Assembly (NCBI GenBank): GCA_030248295.1
Contig: JASANH010000647.1
Coordinates: 1 to 64,000, forward strand
Reading direction: 5' to 3'
DNA from: Mesodorylaimus sp. YZB2_4
Lineage: Eukaryota; Nematoda; Enoplea; Dorylaimida; Dorylaimidae
DNA length: 64,000 nt
The position numbers were made by a program, and so were the translations under genes. The notes beneath the pieces are model-generated. The model made no database searches, was not told the DNA's origin, and saw only the letters and a list, made by a program, of their open reading frames with translations. Every line of letters starts with the position of its first letter. Within the stretch, counting starts at the first letter, position 1. Shown piece by piece: positions 59,815 through 64,000 of this stretch.

Positions 59815-62800
59815 TTATCGTGCGCCCCAGATCCTTCGATTCAGCGCATGAATCCGAGGGACTATTATGGCCAGAATTACGATGATTATTTCAAAAACGG
59901 CAGCAGGTCCGATATTGTAACTAGCGCTTAATACGTTTGTGAGTTCTGCTGCGGCATCAGAAAGCTGAAATGGAAACGAAGTAAACAGGTCATGGCCAGA
60001 CAGGTGCAAAAAGAGACAGTGCAACTTACTGAAAATGCTTCCGTCTCGTAGTAGTGAAGCTCAACTAGGTGGTTGTAGTAGATGTTTACTACGGCAATGT
60101 TTTTTCTGAAAGGTCACAAAATATTTCCTTTAGTAAATACACTCTAAGCGGGCACCAACTTCAGATATGCCATGCAAGAGATAAGCTCGGTCACGCTGAT
60201 ATTCGTTGTTAATTGGCAAGCTTCAGTCTAAAAAGAAGTGCAATTACAGCGCATATACACCATACACGCGCGCCAGGTCCGACATTGGGTCCCAAAACCC
60301 AATTAATTTTTTTTGAGGTTTTCGGGCTGGGCTGGGTCGGGTTTTTAGACAGGGTGGTTTTGGGTTGTGGAGGTTGAACTTTTTTCGAACCCAACCCAAA
60401 AAACCATTTTTCCACTTGGGTTCAGCATGACCTAGTGGATGGCTCCACAGCATACTGAAGCCGCAGCGATAAGATGTCCATTGGTTTCGAATCGACGGAT
60501 CCTGGTCTTTCAAAGAATTTATCCGGCGCCCCTATCTAGTCTAATTCGACATGTCAGTCTCCTTGTGCAGGAACTGAGGAATCGTCTGTGAGCAGATGAT
60601 ATCGAGCTCACCCGATCTCTTGTCGACTCGCAGTCAGAGATCAGGTAAGTCAGGTTTTAATTTTGAAAATTTGAAAGCTTGGCTGGTCAGAATCCATGAA
60701 GAAGCCTCTTGCTTTTTGGCAGGGGGTGGGCTTGAGTTTTCGGCTGGGTTAAAGAGTGATTTCTTGCATCGAAACAGGTATTTCCTGCAAATTTATTCAG
60801 AGACTAGTGAGAAATCATGTCTGCGAGAGGCAAATTTGGCAAAAATTTTTCCTCCGGCGTGGCGGGGGCACATCACCCGCCTCGCACCGCACCCCATCCC
60901 ACTCGGGCGATCGGCGATTCTTGAGCTAAATTACTTTATAGAAATTGCAAATTTTTTTGTTGGCCCCCCTACGACCCCAAAATCCTGCGTACGCGAGTGC
61001 ACTGACGAGCCGCCGCGGCTCTATTGGCGGGGAAATATGATGACGGAAGACCAGTATTTCCTTGTTCGAAGAACAGGGCTTGTAAGATTAGCGCCCTGGC
61101 GAAAATGGTCCCTCAGCTGGAGTCATGCTATTTGAAACTTGTAGCTCGAAAGGACATGGTCGTTGAGATACGTATGAGCAGGATACTTCTCAAATCTCCC
61201 TCGGGTTTTGTTTTTGAACTAGCTCAAAAATCGAATTTGGAGGTACAGTCAGATTAGCTCATGCCAGCTTATCACATGCTAGATAAGTTACTTCTGGTAT
61301 CCCTGAAGATCTTTTTGAAGGTTGATAAAGATGCGAGCGGGCACGCCTCAATCAACTGCTCATAAAAATGTGCTTATCGTAAGGTCAACTTTCAGAGTTA
61401 TGTGCACAGTCAAAATGTGCTACACGTAGCCCTGGAATTGGCCAAGGGCACGTGTAGCACACCTCACAAGCTCATTCTCACAGGAGACTTCCGAGAGAAA
61501 CTACCATGCCAAGATTGCTTTTCTTAAGGTCTTGTAGGAAGAAATGGTAGAATTTTCACAAACATGTACGTCACACTGATTCAGTTCACTGAACGAGAGT
61601 GGTTTTTTGGGTTGGGTATGCGTTCACTAGCGAATGGGTAGGGTATGACTTTTTAAAAATGGGTTTGGGTTGGGTTTTGGGTTTGGTTGGGTTCGACCTT
61701 CAAAATTTTTCGGTTGGGTTTGGGTTTAACTGTGAACCAATTGTCAGACCTGGCACGCTAGTACAGCTCGTACAGTCTAATACAGTACCTGCCACAAGAT
61801 ATGTACTGTAAGAGGAAGCTTCCGGGTGCTTAGAAGAAACTTACAATGTATCTGTTTTCTATATTGATTTCAGAGAGCGTGATGACAGTGCTGTAAATAA
61901 CTTCACTAAAATAAAAGAAAAGAGGGGTAATGCACGAACTTCTCCTGAACTGTCAATGTTTAAAATTTCACTGCCCCACCTGCATGCCTCTAAACAATGA
62001 CAGTCTCGGCTATTGATAAACTCGCCGTCCCCACAGGCGAGTAAAGTCTCCATGCAGGCAGCTGCAAAGCAATGTCATACCCTATAAAACTTTCCCTTCA
62101 CCGAATGCATACTATACCGTCGTCCAAATCGCAGTATCTGCTGCCGTTTGGCTTTGCGAATCTGGGGTCAGCACAGCCGCACATATCCAAGGCGACGGAT
62201 TGATAGCATGATCTTAAGCAGCCCTAATCGAACATTGGCTCAGGAAAAAATCATGCCTGCATTAATGTAAGTGTCAAACCTCGTATTTGTAGTTGCCAGG
62301 ATAGTAGTAGCGAGTTCTGTCTGGCTTGCTGATACAGTCTCCTATTTTTGTGATCACTTTCTACAAAGGTGGTGCAAGGCCAGATTTCAAGGACCGCGAC
62401 CTTTCTCAGAAACACTGTTTTACCCTGGATATCACAACCGATGTCACAACACCCGGCATGACATAGAAGCCATAGGTGGTTGGAAAAGGGTCGTCAATTT
62501 GCTGTTGCAGACTGAATCGGAAGCCGACCGAGGCCGACGTGCACAGGTACTCGTCCTGAGTCGCCTGCAGAATCAATTTGAGACCTGGAAGGGAGAAAAC
62601 TGAAGTAGGAGGACCTCGTGAGCGGTATACTTAAGTGCTACCGTATCGAGGGCCAACAGCATACGCGGAACGCATAGTTGCAAGGTCGAAGTTGAAGGTA
62701 AAACAATTGCCATAAGATGCCGTGAAATCGGTTTTAAAATTGCTGAAAACCAGCAGATTAGTGCAAAATTGGCTGACCTGGCAACCTACAGTATGCTTAC

Positions 62801-64000
62801 CTCGGGTCCAGGCAAGAGATTTCGTCATAATAACACTTGACGAATATACTCTCCCACTGCATTCCTATTTTGGCCCGTGTGTCCTCCGGAAGTCGAAAAA
62901 GTGAATAGGGCAAAGCGGCATTGGCTAATGCTAAGTTTGATATGTAATCTTTGTTCAACTGAAAGGATTTCTGATGGATAAAGGCAGCATCTAGTTAAGT
63001 ACCACGGTTTTCCTTACGTGCAAACCCGCGCGTTCGAAGAACCTTTGTACAAGCTCCACTTCTGATGATGTTTCGACATTCGGATATGGCGGTTTCCATG
63101 CTAAAGCATAAAACTGTTTTCAAAACAGATCCCTCTTCAGGAAATGCATTGACAACAGAAGCTCTGCTGCTGACGAGAATCTTATCGGCAGCCAAGTTCT
63201 CATAAACCTTCAGTATCAATTTATGAAACACGATGTCGTCGTCAGAAAACTGTACCTGCGCTCGTCGTTTGGGCGGTGCTCGATTTAGTTGACACTGCCA
63301 GTTTATGAGTTTTCGAAAATTTTTGCGTGGTGGCTAAGGTGGTACTTGTCATCGTACTGGTGACTTGCTTGAGTGGGGTTGTAGTCTCATCGTCAGTTGT
63401 CACAGCAGGATCGAATGCAGACGAAGTGGGAATAAGAGCAGTCGCAGTAGTGCTCGCTACTTTCGTCCCTTGCTTCACTTCATCTGTAACAGCTTGTGCA
63501 TCTGTGCTCCTGCTACTCGTAATTAACGTTGTTAAAGGAGAAGACATGGCTTCAGTGGTCAATATCTTGGTGCTTGATTGCAATGAAGTGATCGCCGTTT
63601 TTAGACTGGTTGTGGTCGCGGGCATGTTTGAGGGAGTGATAGTTCTGCCTGTGCTGGTCGAAGCAATGTTAGAGGATGAGGTAATTTCCCAGCATCCAGT
63701 TGGGTCACAATCAACTGTGGGAGTGCTCACAAGGGCAGTTGCATAGGTATCCACGTTATTTTTAGTTCCAGGTTTGACTTCAGTTGTAAAAGCAGGCATT
63801 GAGCTTGGGATGGTTGGAATGAGAGTGGATGAAGGTGTGGTGGCGAATGTCGTAATGATCGCAGTTGCAGGCATAACCTTTGGCGTGGCGATGGTCATGG
63901 TGGTCAGTGGGCTGTTGACATGCGTCGTCTTGATCATAGATGCTGGGATAGTTGTGGTGAAAGGAACCATCATGGTTGCGAATTTAGCTGTGGTTCTACT
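59815..64000 (-). CDS. Mucin-DEG/ENaC (ASC) fusion protein, 5' end beyond the window
   Basis: Exons seen (minus): <64000-63256 (Ser/Thr mucin), 63100-63018, 62958-62801, 62742-62642, 62584-62424, 62360-62280, 62223-62118, 62061-61980, then an unplaced exon within a 1.9-kb stretch, 60105-60030 and 59964-59815. Motifs: VELVQRFFERAGLH before the ASC region, YGNCFTFNFD, GLKLILQATQDEY, PFPTTYGFYV, GCLRSCYQ, CGCADPRFAKPNGS, CHCLEAC. A single TM near the end (AAVFEIIIVILAIIVP) is followed by a very short tail. Exons of 101, 161, 81, 106 and 82 bases match those of the gene at 54-59 kb exactly in length, proving tandem duplication. No TM1 is visible. The lectin part, if any, lies outside the window. 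Confidence 0.82.
60273..61758. repeat. Inverted pair of G-rich TTTGGG-type repeats in a long intron
   Basis: Bases 60273-60420 read on the minus strand as GGTTTTTTGGGTTGGGTT through to TGTCGGACCTGGCGCG. Bases 61600-61758 read on the plus strand as GGTTTTTTGGGTTGGGT through to TGTCAGACCTGGCACG. Both are full of GGGTTT/GGGTT steps, so they are inverted copies of one element, about 1.2 kb apart, in the expanded intron of the ASC gene. The tract can form G-quadruplexes. The sequence between shows no recognisable gene. Confidence 0.7.
61417..61460. repeat. 44-bp hairpin in the ASC gene intron
   Basis: GTGCTACACGTAGCCCT and AGGGCACGTGTAGCAC pair over 16 positions with one bulged base and a loop of about 11 bases. 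It could be a transposon tip or a structured intronic RNA. Confidence 0.7.

Noticed and set aside
63327-63746. 139-residue hydrophobic plus-strand frame
   Set aside because: Antisense of the Ser/Thr mucin; the Val-rich composition is the complement of Thr codons.

Overview
The window looks like the end of a nematode chromosome or scaffold. The first 0.7 kb is a degenerate array of CCTAAG, the C-rich strand of the nematode telomere repeat TTAGGC, in the orientation expected at a left-hand end. The split genes have short introns (often 45-60 bases) with GTAAGT-like donors and TTTTCAG/TTTTAG acceptors. The gene content also fits: degenerin/ENaC-type ectodomains fused to other modules, an ADAM protease, and a BEL/Pao retroelement with an env-like gene. 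The exact nematode clade cannot be read from the sequence.

Layout. 1-9.9 kb is subtelomere: telomeric repeats, a ~167-bp satellite with a palindrome in each monomer, and one decayed BEL/Pao element on the minus strand (gag, pol, env-like), bounded by telomeric and satellite sequence. 10.7-11.4 kb is a LINE relic. 11.7-15.4 kb is a minus-strand gene joining a signal peptide, C-type lectin domain, unknown domain, thrombospondin type 1 repeat and DEG/ENaC (ASC) ectodomain to one membrane segment. 16.9-23.9 kb is a complete ADAM metalloprotease gene. 27.5-29.7 kb holds a secreted protein gene and its decayed tandem copy. 31.5-32.7 kb is a small single-pass membrane protein gene. 34-50 kb is a repeat-rich zone: a LINE fragment joined to a Ty3/gypsy fragment, an intronless GPCR with a truncated second copy 8 kb away, a 31-bp satellite, a PIF/Harbinger transposon, and several inverted-repeat elements. 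52.9-53.2 kb encodes a SMIM12-like protein. 54.1 kb to the right edge holds two tandem minus-strand genes of the same lectin/mucin/ASC type; the last one runs off the window.

The most interesting content is this family of three ASC-domain genes. In all three, the region before the ASC ectodomain is a secreted-type module set (lectin, TSP1, Ser/Thr-rich mucin, and a domain I do not recognise). No TM1 is visible in the two complete models, and the pore-filter motif in TM2 is altered. I derived exon-by-exon models for two of them; their coding lengths are exact multiples of three (784 and 1044 residues). The two tandem genes share five consecutive exons of identical length (101, 161, 81, 106, 82). 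The proteins may be surface receptors or accessory channel subunits rather than ordinary sodium channels; that is inference. The ADAM (a sheddase-type protease with a mucin-like stalk) and the mucin-bearing ASC proteins would share the extracellular face of the membrane, but nothing in the sequence shows that they work together.
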